From positions 32,439,168 to 32,503,167 of the forward strand of contig CAMGYJ010000006.1 in assembly GCA_946122785.1 (NCBI GenBank): a DNA stretch of 64,000 nt, written 5' to 3'. The stretch is from Linum tenue. Taxonomy: Eukaryota; Streptophyta; Magnoliopsida; Malpighiales; Linaceae. How positions within the stretch are numbered: the stretch's first letter is position 1; each line of letters begins with the position of its first letter. Below, piece after piece: positions 21,333-32,770 of this stretch. The position numbers and the translations under genes were made by a program. The notes under the pieces were generated by a model that saw only the letters and a program-made list of their open reading frames with translations, was not told the origin of the DNA and searched no databases.

Positions 21333-22616
21333 TGACTCTCTCCTACCGTCACTCTAGAAAATGGCCAATTGCAACCACCTCCTAAAGCGTAGTATAGCGT
21401 GTTTGGATTTTGATGTCAACCCGGGTCCTAAGTATGCTGACTACTCCGTGAGTTCTTATTATTTAGCGGTGAAACTTTAGTGAAAGTCCAACAAGCAAAC
21501 AAGTAAAGCAAGTAAAAAGGTTGTTTTCAAGTCGAGAGAGGTCACCCAGATATGGTTCCCCCTAGACTGCAGTTAAGCCAGATTGTAATTTACCAAGTTC
21601 AATTTCAATGATAGTTATACTGCGGGAGGTTCTTAAACAGTCTGCACTCTCGACTAAAGCTCTCCAGACCCTCTCAATCTGAGTCCCCAGCGGGCGACTA
21701 ACCTCCACCGGAGTAAACAGATTGAGGCCCTAACGAACCAAACCTCCACTACCGAAGTAAATCCGGTACAGGTTAGAGAATCGACTCCTCGACTAAAGTT
21801 GTCAATTCCCTACCTTCAACCAAGGGTGCTGTATCAACCTAGGCAGATATTCTCTTTTTAGGTCAAAGCAGAAATAACAGGAATTTGATCAGGATTCATG
21901 CCATTCAAGAAATCAAACCTCAACTAAATATAATCATATCATTGAATTCGTACTTGGGTTCATACAATCAGACCTAACATGCAAATTTAGGGTTCTTCAT
22001 ACCCAAGTGAATGAGAAAGTTACTCCATAGAGAGAGACGGGAAATCTAGCTCATATGCGGGCTCCAATGGTGATGGAGATCGATCTAAGGCGCTTGAAGA
22101 ATCAGGTTCGTCATTTTTTCTCTCTAGGTATACGCTTTTTCTCTCTAAAACTCGGAACCCTTCAACTTTGCCCTTCTTTTCCATTAAGAAGCTGTCAATC
22201 GCGAGAATACCCGGTCGGGTATTTTAGGTGGCGACCGGGGAATGTTGAAACGCACCGTCGAGGACAGGGGATTAATCCCCGATCAAGGTCAAGAATACCC
22301 AATCGGGGATTTATGCTCAATGCCCGGGCCCCCTTCTGCTTTTCAAATGCACAAAAGTGATTTTCCCCGGTCTGCTCAGATTAATACCCGGCCAGGTATT
22401 TTTGCTCATGGTCGGGTATTTTGCTCCTCCAGCACAATTCAAATCAAACGTCCTCCTTTCGACCCGAAACTCGTTTCTTCGCCTCGATGCCAACGCCAAG
22501 CCCTGAAATATGACATAAACACACATCCTAGCGTGAAATCGGCCGAAAACACGAGAATCAACATCTCAAACGGCTCAAGAATAGGGGTAAAAACATGAGC
22601 AATCAATGGTCTATCA
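21333..22616 (-). repeat. 5' LTR of element B (1284 bp)
   Basis: The plus strand runs from TGACTCTCTCC to GGTCTATCA. It matches the 3' LTR closely apart from one gap of about 60 bases near 22060. CCCGGTCGGG palindromes lie at about 22206-22222, 22290 and 22385-22420. No primer-binding site follows it. Confidence 0.92.
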
Positions 22617-22760
22617 CTAACCAAAACGGACACGTTTCAAGATCACGGGCTGAGCAAGATGTTTGCGGCCGTGATCTCGAGTAGGAGGCCGCGAACTTGC
22701 TCGCTTTCCTGGCTGCCTATAAATACATGAAGACCCAAATTTCTTTTGTGATTTTTTGTA
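22617..22760 (+). repeat. Continuation of element C LTR after element B, with TATA box
   Basis: It starts with the CTAAC duplication and carries GATCACGG / GCCGTGATC palindromic pieces and CCTATAAATACATG (about 22715-22728), a plausible LTR promoter. The downstream limit is unclear. Confidence 0.45.
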
Positions 22761-25670
22761 AACATCTCACAAATTTATGAGTGATTTTATCATATTTTGG
22801 GAGTGATATATAAAATGAAACAGGTCTAACAGGTCGACCCGCTAATTCACCCAACCTGACCCAAAAAATCACGGGTTATCAGGTTCGGGTCATTCGGATT
22901 TTAGCTTACGAAATTTTTTAATTTTTGGGCGGTTTCGAATCGGATCAACGGTTCGGATTATAATTTGTCAGGTCTAACAACACAGGTCCATAAAACACAA
23001 CTCATACACAGTAAACAAAACAAAACAAAAAAAAATCAAATAGGTGAGACCTATATAGACAACACAACTACAATGTAAAAGTGAAAGAAAGCTCCTAGTC
23101 CTAGAGAGTCACCAAGCGTAACTGAGATATTAGATTCTAGAATAACATTAGATAGATAATATAATGATCAAATAATCTCACAAAAAATTGAACATGTAAG
23201 ATTATCCATTATAAATTATTTAATTTATTATGACATGGTAAATTTTACTTATATATTTTGTAATTGGAGGACTTTAACAAACAAAACTTTTAGTAGAGCT
23301 TTTGGTAGAGTTTCATGTTAATAAAGTGTCAAAAAATGTGTGTAAGATGAACAACTACATGAGCAAAGTATACAGAGAAAAGATAAAACGAAAGAGGGAG
23401 AAAGAATTCACTTTATTCATGTACTAGTTTTTACTCGGTCCTTGACCGAATGAGTTTTGTTTTATCTTTTATATTGTTTAATTTATAATTATATTTAAAA
23501 TATTGATCTGACCCGTTGGTCGGATGAATTTTATTTTATGTTGATCAATTTTTTCATGTTTTAAAATAATTTGAGGTTTTCTAAAATAGCTAATTCATTA
23601 TTTTAAAGTAATATTTATGGTATTTATTGATTATAACATTAGCGATAATTAGTTAATATATTTTTTTATCAAGTCATTCTAGTTAACTGTTTTGTATTTT
23701 TTCCCCTATATTTTAGAAGAAATTTGTGAAATTTTTATTATCGGATATAAATTTGGAGTTGGAAGGAAATATATATATAATTTAGAATTGGTAGAAATTG
23801 AAGGTATATAAAAAATCAAGAGAATAAAGAAAAGATTATGCATCAAAATCTCAAATATGGAAGAATACGAAAAAATAATGCTTATTGTATAAATTATTAT
23901 GATTTAGTGTATAGGGTTGTTTGAATAATAAGTGGGGGTTGTTAAGTGTTAGATACTAATGCACGTACCAAAGTTAAGAGAATCCAAACATTATAAAAGC
24001 TTAAATTCTACTCTACCAATATACCCTTTGACTTTCCATGTGGAGTTAATAGCATAAATTGTCACTCTTTTATCCATTTTTCTCAAATCTATCCCTCTAC
24101 TATTTTCCAAATCAAACATGTCCATGTAATATATTATATATAAGCATTATCAAATTAAATTTAGCCCCTTTTATGGTTTATCTTCTCCATCAGCAACTCC
24201 CAATAATTAATAGCTACAGTCACATTCTCCATCTGTTCCGCTTTCTCTTCTTTCGACCCAACAGTAATTAAACGCAAAAACTTGTCTGTCACGAAAGAAA
24301 CTTGAAATCCGACTTTTGAATTTCAACCTCTCTAAAAATTCACAATTATTGATCGATTTGACTCAATCATAAAAATTGGAACACCAAATTTTTTAGAATA
24401 TATGGATTTTAAAGATCAAAGGTTGTCATCCCTGTTTAGCCTGTTGGGCCGGTCGATTAAGTGGGTTGAGGGTTAATGGTTCATTCATTTTAGTCCGCTT
24501 TTGCCCTAATATATGAAGAAGTCATTATATTGTTCATATATTTATAAATTATATAAAATCTCATCTATATATGGATAATATTCTTCCTCGCGCGAATTAT
24601 CTACATTTGTTTCTCTATCTGCTACTTTCCGCTATCTTCCTTCTAGCTCCTAAAAGCACTGCAACAACATGTATTCATCACGCGACGAAGGTCGCACTCC
24701 TATGACGCCGGTGTGTGTTTGATGTGAAACTAATCGCCAAGTGAGAATTGAGCGTGGGGGTGCTTGCAAGGGAATGCAATATGTGATGGAAGGCGAATTA
24801 TGACAGTAGTCTCTTTGTCTACAGAATTAACTCGATGGATTTAGCTTACCAATTAGCAGAGCAGGAGCTAGAACGGGAGCATAAGAGCGTATATTCTTTG
24901 AGAATTATAATTTGAGTGCGCCGAAAGAGCGTGAATATTATATTATTTTAATTAATATATCATTTAACTTACTAACATTTTTTAGTCAAAATATTTCAAC
25001 AATGCAGCAGAAAAATTAAAAAAAAATTAGTGGGATAATAGTTTTAAATCATCTGATTAAGCCCGAAAAGGGAACAGACTTCAAAAGTTGAATAGAAATC
25101 CACCAAAGTTTACGATACTGTTTTTTGTTTTTTATTGAAGTTTTTAGTTTTATTTTTTTAAAAGGAAAAGAGAAATGAATGCATCGTTTATCCACTCGCA
25201 TGCACTCAATTCGTTTATCCACCCCCAAGCATCGTTTCTTCCCCTTCGATTCTTTGTTTCCTAAGCCGACGCTGGAGATCTCCTGTAGATGTACCAAATT
25301 TGCAAATTCTATAGCATAAGTCATCTAACTAACCTCTTATCCTTTTATTTGGCCACAAGCCGTGATTTGATGATCTATTTTACAGTCCTCATTTAAGAAC
25401 TTGTGGTGTACCATTTTCGTCTTTGCTCTCCAGATCTTTGATGGCACCGCATGTATTCCTTTCTCCCACGAAGAAGCGAGCCATCGTCTTCGAGCCAAAG
25501 CTGTTGATTTGCCTATAACTTGTTTCATTTTACTTTGTTTATAGAAAGAAAAATATCTCAAATAAGTGATATATGAAATAAAATTTGTGAACTTTGATTT
25601 CGATGCTCTAATTTTTTGGTTTGAGCTACAATTTCTGGGTTTTGGAAGTTTGTAGTTTCTGAAAAAATAA
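22761..25670. other. AT-rich intergenic DNA, no gene seen
   Basis: At 22825-22990 there is a GC-richer patch with GGGTCA / GACCCG-type motifs and a direct repeat of CAGGTCTAACA, resembling a degenerate hAT MITE. The rest is AT-rich with only short random ORFs. Confidence 0.6.
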
Positions 25671-25672
25671 TT

Positions 25673-26150
25673 GTGAAGCAAAAATATAATTTCTACTTTC
25701 ACTCTCGTTGTAGGAATTTTGAAATGTGACAACAATTTTCTCATTTTAGTATTATATATTGTGTAGAGTGTATATAAAGACATATCTTTTCCCTACAAAT
25801 TCATTAACACTTTTAAAAAAGATAAAATGAACCAAATTATTAAACTCCTAATGAGTGTTGGATCCAATCATGTCAGAATAGGAAGAAGTTTAAAATTTGA
25901 CGGTTAGGCAAACTAAAATGTTCAAAGAATCAGTCACATATAGTTTACACGAAGATATGAATATGATTGTGTTATAGTAGATCTAATTTAAGAATTATAC
26001 ATCACTTTTACATATTCAATACTGCAATTCGATATGGAATATTCAAACCAGTGATATTTAGGCCGTGATTTTAAAATTTTCCTCTATTTATAAGATATAT
26101 ATAGGAATTTAATTAAGTATTAAACAATAATTAAAATGAGGAATTTTGTC
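25673..26150 (+). repeat. Diverged duplicated segment, unit 1
   Basis: From GTGAAGCAAAAATATAATTT through TTGGATCCAATCATGTCAG to the AATTAAGTATTAAACAATA stretch, this aligns with 26735-27250 in the same order with substitutions and small gaps. No coding potential is seen. Confidence 0.75.
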
Positions 26151-26734
26151 TCTGTTAGTCACACAAAGTTTTAACTCAAATGCATGTTTCTCTAATAATT
26201 TTTGCTTCTTATTTGTATGATATGAGGTCGATCGGCTCTATGATTGTGCACCTGGAGGAAAATGAAATTTACTATTGCGGGATTATGATGGCTTTTGAGA
26301 TGGTTTGGTCTTGTATTGTAAGCTCTCGAATCTAAAACAAGAAGAAGAGACGATGGGATAGTCGAACCTGGTATGTGATGCTTCATGTTGTGGGGTTCTA
26401 TGATAAGTAAAAGGATGATATGACAGCATAGCTACATATATGAATTGTTGAAAACAACATCATTTTGTAGTGGCCTGGTGCTCGAATCAGTTGGTTAACT
26501 CGGTCGGATTTTTCGTTGAGATAGATAAACTCTACTTTGACCGAGCCCGAGTAGACAACCAACTGGGCCTTCGGCACCTGCTGAGATACTCAGGTTTAGG
26601 TAGAATTGGTTTGACCAATAGAGTCATACTCGAATTGACAATCATGGTTATGACTCTTGTTGTCTGTGTTTGAAGATACATTAGTTCAAATCCCAATAAT
26701 TGTCTATTTTCAATACAAAATAAAGATAAATAAT
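26151..26734. other. Spacer between duplicated segments
   Basis: AT-rich DNA without a recognisable gene or element. Confidence 0.5.
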
Positions 26735-27250
26735 GACGAAGACAAAGATGTCATTCATACTTTTGCTCTCGTTGTATGAAATTTGAAGTGGGACGACAAT
26801 TTTATCATGCCAATAGTATATATAGTGTAGAGTGTATATGTAGATATGTCCTTGCTCTACAATTCATTTTAATACATATAAAAGAGGAAATAAACCAACT
26901 TATTAAACTCAACCTCGTTTAATGATTGTTGAATCCAATCATGTCTGTCAGATTAGGAAGATGTTTAGAAGTTAACGGTTAGCCTAGCTAAAACGTCTAA
27001 AGAACCCATCCCCATATTGTTTGCAGAAAGATATGGATATGATTGTCTCACGGTAGTTCTATAAAGTAATACTAATGTACGAGTTCATCATCGCTTATAC
27101 AAATTCGACATTGCAATTCGATATGTAATATTGAACCAATGATAAATAGAACTTTAGTGACCTTATAAGATAGATAGAAAATTATAAGATAAATAGAAAT
27201 TTAAATTAAGTATCAAAGTATTATTAAAAGAATAAAATATGAAAATCAAA
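26735..27250 (+). repeat. Diverged duplicated segment, unit 2
   Basis: This is the partner of 25673-26150. Shared landmarks are CTCTCGTTGTA, GTGTAGAGTGTATAT, ATCCAATCATGTC and GATATGGATATGATTGT. A third, short copy of the first 100 bases is at about 27455-27545. Confidence 0.75.
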
Positions 27251-27749
27251 GTATAAAAACACCAATAATTACCGAGCGAAGATTTAGTGACCTTAGCTAA
27301 CCGTTGAAAAGTTCTGTTATTTTTTAATGTTAGCTTCATGTATGTTTTTTATTTAATATGGTATAACTAATATATGTAGCTTGATTGATTAAGATTTTTG
27401 TCATTGTTGAAAATGATCATGGTTCAAATCCTAGTAAGCGTTTCTTTTTTAAGAAATAAATCAGAAACAAATAAATCATTGTGAAGACAAAAATACACTT
27501 CCTACTTTCACTCTTGTTGTAAGAAAATTTGAATGGGAGGTGCAGAAAAAAATATCCAGCTATCTATATATTTTAGATATTAGTAGTACAATGTGAGCTC
27601 TATTTATTGATAAAAAAATCCATACAATATACAACTCTATTATCATAAGTATATAATAAGAAATAAAGGGCCAGAATTTACATGTAACACCCAATTATTA
27701 TATTATTATTATATAATTAAAATCACAAGTATTTTTACAGTTCATTACT
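27251..27749. other. AT-rich spacer with a third partial repeat copy
   Basis: At 27455-27545 the start of the duplicated unit recurs (GTGAAGACAAAAATACACTTCC ... CTTGTTGTA, split here into its shared pieces). There is no gene. Confidence 0.5.
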
Positions 27750-27862
27750 AAAATATAGGAACATATATATTCCTATATATATTTTTTACAGGTTCTTTCA
27801 ATTTCACCTTCTCTCTCCTTTTTTCTCTCTCCTCTCATTCTCTGAAGAAACCTAGATCGGCG

Positions 27863-29275
27863 ATGGCTGCCTCGCCGGCTTTCCCGGCTGGCGAGGGCTC
27901 CACATCCTGGATAAGTCTTTTTGTTGTTGCTCCAAAGAAGAGGCTCACCTTCAGGCCACCAGAGCGGGTTAACGATGAGTTTAGGATTCCGAAAGAGGTA
28001 AAGGAGAAGGGCGCTGAGCGATGGCGGGATTCCCTTGTGGGGCAGTTCGTCGGGAAGCGTCCGGAGGTAGCAGAGCTCCAGTCGTGGGCGAATAAGCTAT
28101 GGGGGAGAGACGGCACAGTGCGGGTCTCGCGATTTGGTCCGCGGATGTTGATTTTTCAGTTTCCTTCTCCTTCGTCGTGTGAGTGGGTTTTTACTTCAGG
28201 TCCGTGGCACTTCAGAGGGAATCCAATATTTTTCAGGAAATGGGAAGTGGGCATCCAGCCAATAGCTCCTCAGGTCGAAACGTTGCCGGTCTGGGTCACG
28301 ATTAGAGGGTTACCGCTGGAATATTTTGGCAGTGATGGGGTTGAATGGGTCGCCAGTGTAATTGGGAGGCCGCTCTGGACTGATCAGAAGACTAGGGTAG
28401 GTGCCCAACTGGGATTTGCGAAAGTTTGTGTTGAAATTGCAGCTGATTGTGGATTTCCGGACAAGGCTCGCTTCTACCCTGATAATGACTCTGCATTTGA
28501 TATTGGTTTGGAATACTCACATCTTCCGAAAGTGTGCTCTAAGTGTCGGGTATTTGGTCATAGCTGTTTGCAGGAACCTGTGCAGCAGTGGAGAGTTAAG
28601 GAAGCTGATTTGTTGGGGGATGTGCAGAATGATGCTGTGGATGGTGGTCAAGGGGGTTTGGATTCTGAGGGAGGAGTAGCAGGTGAAGTTACAGAAGGTG
28701 GGGAGAATCAAGATGCTGCCGAACCTCAGGGTGTTGAAGAGGCAAACAAGATGACTGGAGATGGAGGGGAGGTACAGGATGCTGATGCAGTTACTGCAAT
28801 TGGTGGGCAGCTGGTTTCAGTGGTCGAGGGGACAGGTGCTGGGGGAGGTTCAGAAGTAGGCAAGTCTGTTGTGATGGAAGCTGAGCTAGATAATGAGCAT
28901 GGCATTGGTACTGTAGAAGGGAGGGAGTCAGAGTTAAAGGTTGATGAATCTAATTCTGTAGATGAGACTAATGTCAGTGTTAAGACTGATGCCATCCCTG
29001 CCCTTTCCATTGGGGGCTCCCCTCTGAGCTTTGCTCAAATAGTGATGGGACCATCACCTCTAGGTGGGAGTCCTGTTGCTGTTGAGCAATTTTCTGTGAG
29101 TGATAGGTCACCAATGACTGGGAACCTTCGCCCTCAGACATCTCAGGGGGATAAAGGGAAGGAGAACAGGCAGCCACTCATTGACAAAGGAAAACGAATT
29201 TGGGTTGATTCTCCTCTGGTGCCTATTCAGCCAAGGAGGGGAGGCAAGGGTGGAAAGGGAAGGGGTAAGAGATGA
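27863..29275 (+). CDS. LINE ORF1: nucleic-acid-binding protein with DUF4283 and zinc knuckle
   Basis: This open frame of 470 residues starts at an ATG about 100 bases into the element. Residues of about 75-170 match the DUF4283 pattern (FPSPSSCEWVFTSGPWHFRG, then LPVWVTIRGLPLEYF), and a zinc knuckle CSKCRVFGHSC lies at about 226-236. The C-terminal half is acidic and low complexity (many G, E, V, D) and ends in a basic tail (RRGGKGGKGRGKR). ORF1 proteins of plant L1 elements bind the element RNA. The frame is intact, and its TGA overlaps the ATG of ORF2 (ATGA), which suggests reinitiation or stop-coupled translation of ORF2. Confidence 0.92.
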   Translation: MAASPAFPAGEGSTSWISLFVVAPKKRLTFRPPERVNDEFRIPKEVKEKGAERWRDSLVGQFVGKRPEVAELQSWANKLWGRDGTVRVSRFGPRMLIFQFPSPSSCEWVFTSGPWHFRGNPIFFRKWEVGIQPIAPQVETLPVWVTIRGLPLEYFGSDGVEWVASVIGRPLWTDQKTRVGAQLGFAKVCVEIAADCGFPDKARFYPDNDSAFDIGLEYSHLPKVCSKCRVFGHSCLQEPVQQWRVKEADLLGDVQNDAVDGGQGGLDSEGGVAGEVTEGGENQDAAEPQGVEEANKMTGDGGEVQDADAVTAIGGQLVSVVEGTGAGGGSEVGKSVVMEAELDNEHGIGTVEGRESELKVDESNSVDETNVSVKTDAIPALSIGGSPLSFAQIVMGPSPLGGSPVAVEQFSVSDRSPMTGNLRPQTSQGDKGKENRQPLIDKGKRIWVDSPLVPIQPRRGGKGGKGRGKR

Positions 29276-32200
29276 AAATCCTTACCTGGAATACAAGAGG
29301 TTTTAAGGCAGAAGGTAAATATACAGCTATACTAAAGAAGATTAATAAATATAGTATAGACATAGTAGCAATACTAGAACCTAGAATAAGGTCCTCTGAG
29401 ACAGACAAACTAGTTGAGAAGAGATTCCCAGATTGGAAAAAGAGAATTCAGCACAACTCTAGTGGCCTGGGGAAGATATGGTTACTCTGGAAAAGTGATA
29501 TTCAGCTCACTGTCTTACATGCCTCTGATCAGTTCATTCAGTTTATGGTAGGAGGGCTGCAAATGTTTTTTGGTACTGTGGTATATGCTTCAAAAGAAGA
29601 GAACAATATAAGGGAGCTTTATAACGAGTTGAGAAGAGTTCAAGTGGCAAATGCTCCTTGGATTGTTTTGGGGGACTTCAATGATGTAAGGAATTCTTCA
29701 GAAGCATCTAATTCTCCAGTAGTTGACTCTAAAATGATGGTGTTTAATGAGTGGATCACTGATCTTGAGTTGGAAGAGCATCAAGCCACGGGGCCATGGT
29801 TTACTTGGCTGAATAAGCAATCTGCTAACCCAATAGCCAAGAGACTAGATAGGGTGCTTATTAATTTTGAATGGTTAGACAAGGTAAAGGATAGCAAAGT
29901 TCATATCCAAACCCCTGGGGTTTCAGATCACTACCCACTATATGTTGACACTTGTGCTTCTATGAAGTCTCTGCCCAAACCGTTCAAGTTTTTCAAATTC
30001 TGGATTAGACATCCAAAATTTGATGATCTATTGGCAGAAGCATGGCATAGTAGAGTGACTGGTCATCCTCTCATCAGAGTCTGCAAGAAGTTAAAGAATT
30101 TGAAGAATTTGTTGAGGAAATTAAATAGAGAGGAGTATTCGGATTTAAGGGAAAGGGTTAAAGGCAAAGAAGCAGAAGTTCAGAGTATGCAGCAGGAGGC
30201 GTTGTCTAACCCTTCATCTGAGAATTTTGCCAGAATGACTCAGCTGGAGCAGGAACTGAGAGCTTTATACTGTGATGAAGAATCATTTCTCCACCAGAAG
30301 TCAAGGGAAACTTGGTTGAAAACAGGTGATTCTAACTCAGCTTATTTTTACAGATCTATAAAGACTAGGCAGAAGAGAAGTACAATCAGAGTCCTGAAAA
30401 ATGAGCAAGGGGAAAAGATACAAGATGTTGATGAGATGTCACAAATAGCAGTCAGATTCTATGAGAAGCTTCTTGGAGTTGAGGATTCTGAGGTTGTAGT
30501 TCAAACAGATTAGTACATTTCTGGCTTGCTGAAGTGGAAGCTTACTGAGGAGCAAACTGAAGGCTGCTGTGACTCTTTCACAGAGGAGCAGATCAAAAAA
30601 GTCATCTTTAAAATGGATGGGGACAAAAGTCCTGATCCAGATGGGTTTTCTGCGGCCTTTTTCCAGTATGCTTGGCCAGTTATTGGTTCAGAGGTAACTG
30701 CTGCTATCCAATACTGTTTTGAACAAGATAGGTTACCTAGACAAGTGAATGCCACTATATTAGCTTTGATTCCTAAGACCCTTAACCCTGATGAAATGAG
30801 GAACTTTAGGCCTATTTCATGCTGCAATATATTGTACAAGTGCATATCTAAACTTATAGCCAATCGTTTAAGTCCACTACTCCCTGCGCTGATTAGCAAA
30901 AACCAAACTGCCTTTGTTAAAGGGAGATTGATTGGGGAAAATATTCTAATGGCCCATGAACTGGTTAGCAAGTATTCCCACAACAAAATATCCCCTAGGT
31001 GTTCTCTAAAAATTGACCTTATGAAAGCTTTTGATTCGGTTGACTGGTCATTCATTTTCCAAGTTCTTAAATGTATGGGGCTCCCTGAGAGATTTATTAC
31101 ATGGATTAGAATGTGTGTAAGTACCCCAATGTTGAGTGTATGCTTTAATGGTGGACTGGTGGGTTACTTCCCAGCAAAGAAAGGTTTCAGACAGGGAGAC
31201 CCTCTGTCTCCTTACCTATTTGCAGTAGCCATGGATGTTTTTACTTGTTTGATTGATCACTCAGCTGCTGCTGGGAGATTTCCCTTCCACCCCATGTGTA
31301 AGGGGATAAACCTCACCCATCTCTGCTTTGCTGATGACCTCTTGGTCTTTAGTGATGCCTCAAACTATGGGATTCAGGAGCTGCAGAGAATTTTGAATCA
31401 GTTTAGACAGATTTCTGGTCTAAAGTCTAACCTTAGTAAATGTGAAATTTACTTTGGAGGGTTACCTCATGATGAAAGGAAAGTTAGAGCTGATAGATAT
31501 GGTTACAAGTTGGAAGAGTTCCCTGTCAGGTATCTGGGTGTGCCTCTGATTTCTGGTAAACTGAGCTTATCAGCCTGCAAACCTCTTATAGAGAAAATAG
31601 TTGCTAGAATCACAGCTTGGAAGTCAAAGTCATTATCTTATGCTGGTAGAATTGAATTGGTGGGTACTGTGCTCTATAGTCTGAATCAGTTTTGGATTTC
31701 TTTTTTCCTTCTCCCCAAGGCAGTGATTAGAGAAGTGGAGAGATTGTGTAGCAATTTTATATGGGGAGTGGAAAGGGGGGTGAAGCTCAGAGCCAATGTG
31801 ACATGGAAGAAAATCACCTATCCTAAAAAAGAGGGAGGGCTCGGATTTAGGGACATGAGTAGCTGGAACTATGCTTGTGCTGCAAGGCATGTCTGGCAGA
31901 TTTTACTACAGGAGGGGTCTCTGTGGGTTGCATGGATTCATAAATACAAATTGAAAGGGAGATGCTTATGGAACTATACCTGTACTTCAGGGTCCTGGAA
32001 TTGGCTAAAGATATTAAAGCTCAGAAGTAGACTTGCCCCATTTATTTTGAGCAGAAATGGTGTTTTGCTGCCGGATGGTTTACCTATGCCTCGTTTCTCT
32101 ATAAAAAGAGTATGGCAGCTTCTAAGACCTTCTCAGCAGAGGGTTGACTGGTGGAAACTGTTCTAGAAAGGTGTGGCCATTCCCAGCAATCGTTTGATCA

Positions 32201-32622
32201 CTTGGCTGGTTAACAGAGATAGCATACAAATAAGAGACAAGATGCAGCGATGGGGATTTCAATGGCCCTTTCACTGTGTTCTTTGTGGTGCAGGGGTTGA
32301 GAGTAGGCAACACCTGTTTGTCCTCTGCCCCTTCACTAGGCAGATTCTTGATAATTTGTTTGCAGGTTGTATGCAGATCCCAATGTTCCAAAGTTGGGGG
32401 GATATGGTTTCATGGTTGATTGGGAAGTATGGTAAGCAAACGGAGGAGGCAGAGACAGGAAGACTTATCTGGCAGTCATGGGTTAGTCAGATGTGGAGAG
32501 AAAGGTGTTGCAGAATGTATGGGGGAAAAGTTAGGGGTTTGAATGACGTTCTGGCTGTAATCAGAGCTGAGGTTATGTTTGTTCTTGGAAGGGAGAGGGT
32601 GAGTCTTTTTTGGGTCGACTAG
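29272..32622 (+). pseudogene. LINE ORF2: endonuclease and reverse transcriptase with two in-frame TAG stops
   Basis: One frame runs through the whole region and is cut only by TAG at 30511-30513 (codon 414) and TAG at 32164-32166 (codon 965). The N-terminal part is an APE-type endonuclease: N7 in MKILTWNTRG, E36 in LEPR, D135/N137 in GDFND, and SDH at 218-220. The RT domain has FRPISCCNILYK, GFRQGDPLSPYLF and the catalytic FADD at about 31330. A zf-RVT domain follows the second stop (CVLCGAGVESRQHLFVLCP). No RNase H domain follows. Endonuclease nicks target DNA and RT copies the RNA there. With both stops the copy should be inactive unless read through. Confidence 0.93.
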
Positions 32623-32770
32623 TTTGTGTTGTTTCAGAGGTAGTTTTGGTAGTTGTTGCTGATGTAAACAGGTTGATTCTGTTCTCCCCTAGCTAGCAAG
32701 GGTGTTGCTAGCAAAATTTTCCTTTTTGATGAATAAGATCCCACAGATTCATAAAAAAAATATAGGAACA

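Larger units (their letters stand above)
14417..22616 (-). mobile_element. Athila-like element B, 8.2 kb, with TSD but lacking gag-pro-RT
   Basis: It has two LTRs (21333-22616 as 5', 14417-15764 as 3'), a polypurine tract, decayed RNase H/integrase, a leader with a candidate intron, an env-like ORF and a long 3' noncoding region. A perfect 5-bp CTAAC duplication flanks it. The 5' LTR is joined directly to the RNase H coding region; primer-binding site, gag, protease and RT palm are absent. It sits inside the LTR of element C. The two LTRs differ by a gap of about 60 bases and scattered substitutions. Confidence 0.93.
27764..32756 (+). mobile_element. Full-length L1-type LINE, 5 kb
   Basis: It has two ORFs, a short 5' leader of about 100 bases and a 3' tail ending in an A run. 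A 14-bp target duplication AAAATATAGGAACA flanks it (27750-27763 and 32757-32770). Domain order (ORF1 with DUF4283 and a zinc knuckle; ORF2 with endonuclease, RT and zf-RVT) is that of plant L1 elements. The 3' end GATGAATAAGATCC followed by A-rich sequence fits poly(A)-primed integration. Confidence 0.95.

Noticed and set aside
26470..26673. Possible tRNA-like or coding patch (GAATCAGTTGGTTAACTCGG)
   Set aside because: No cloverleaf can be formed and no protein motif is present.
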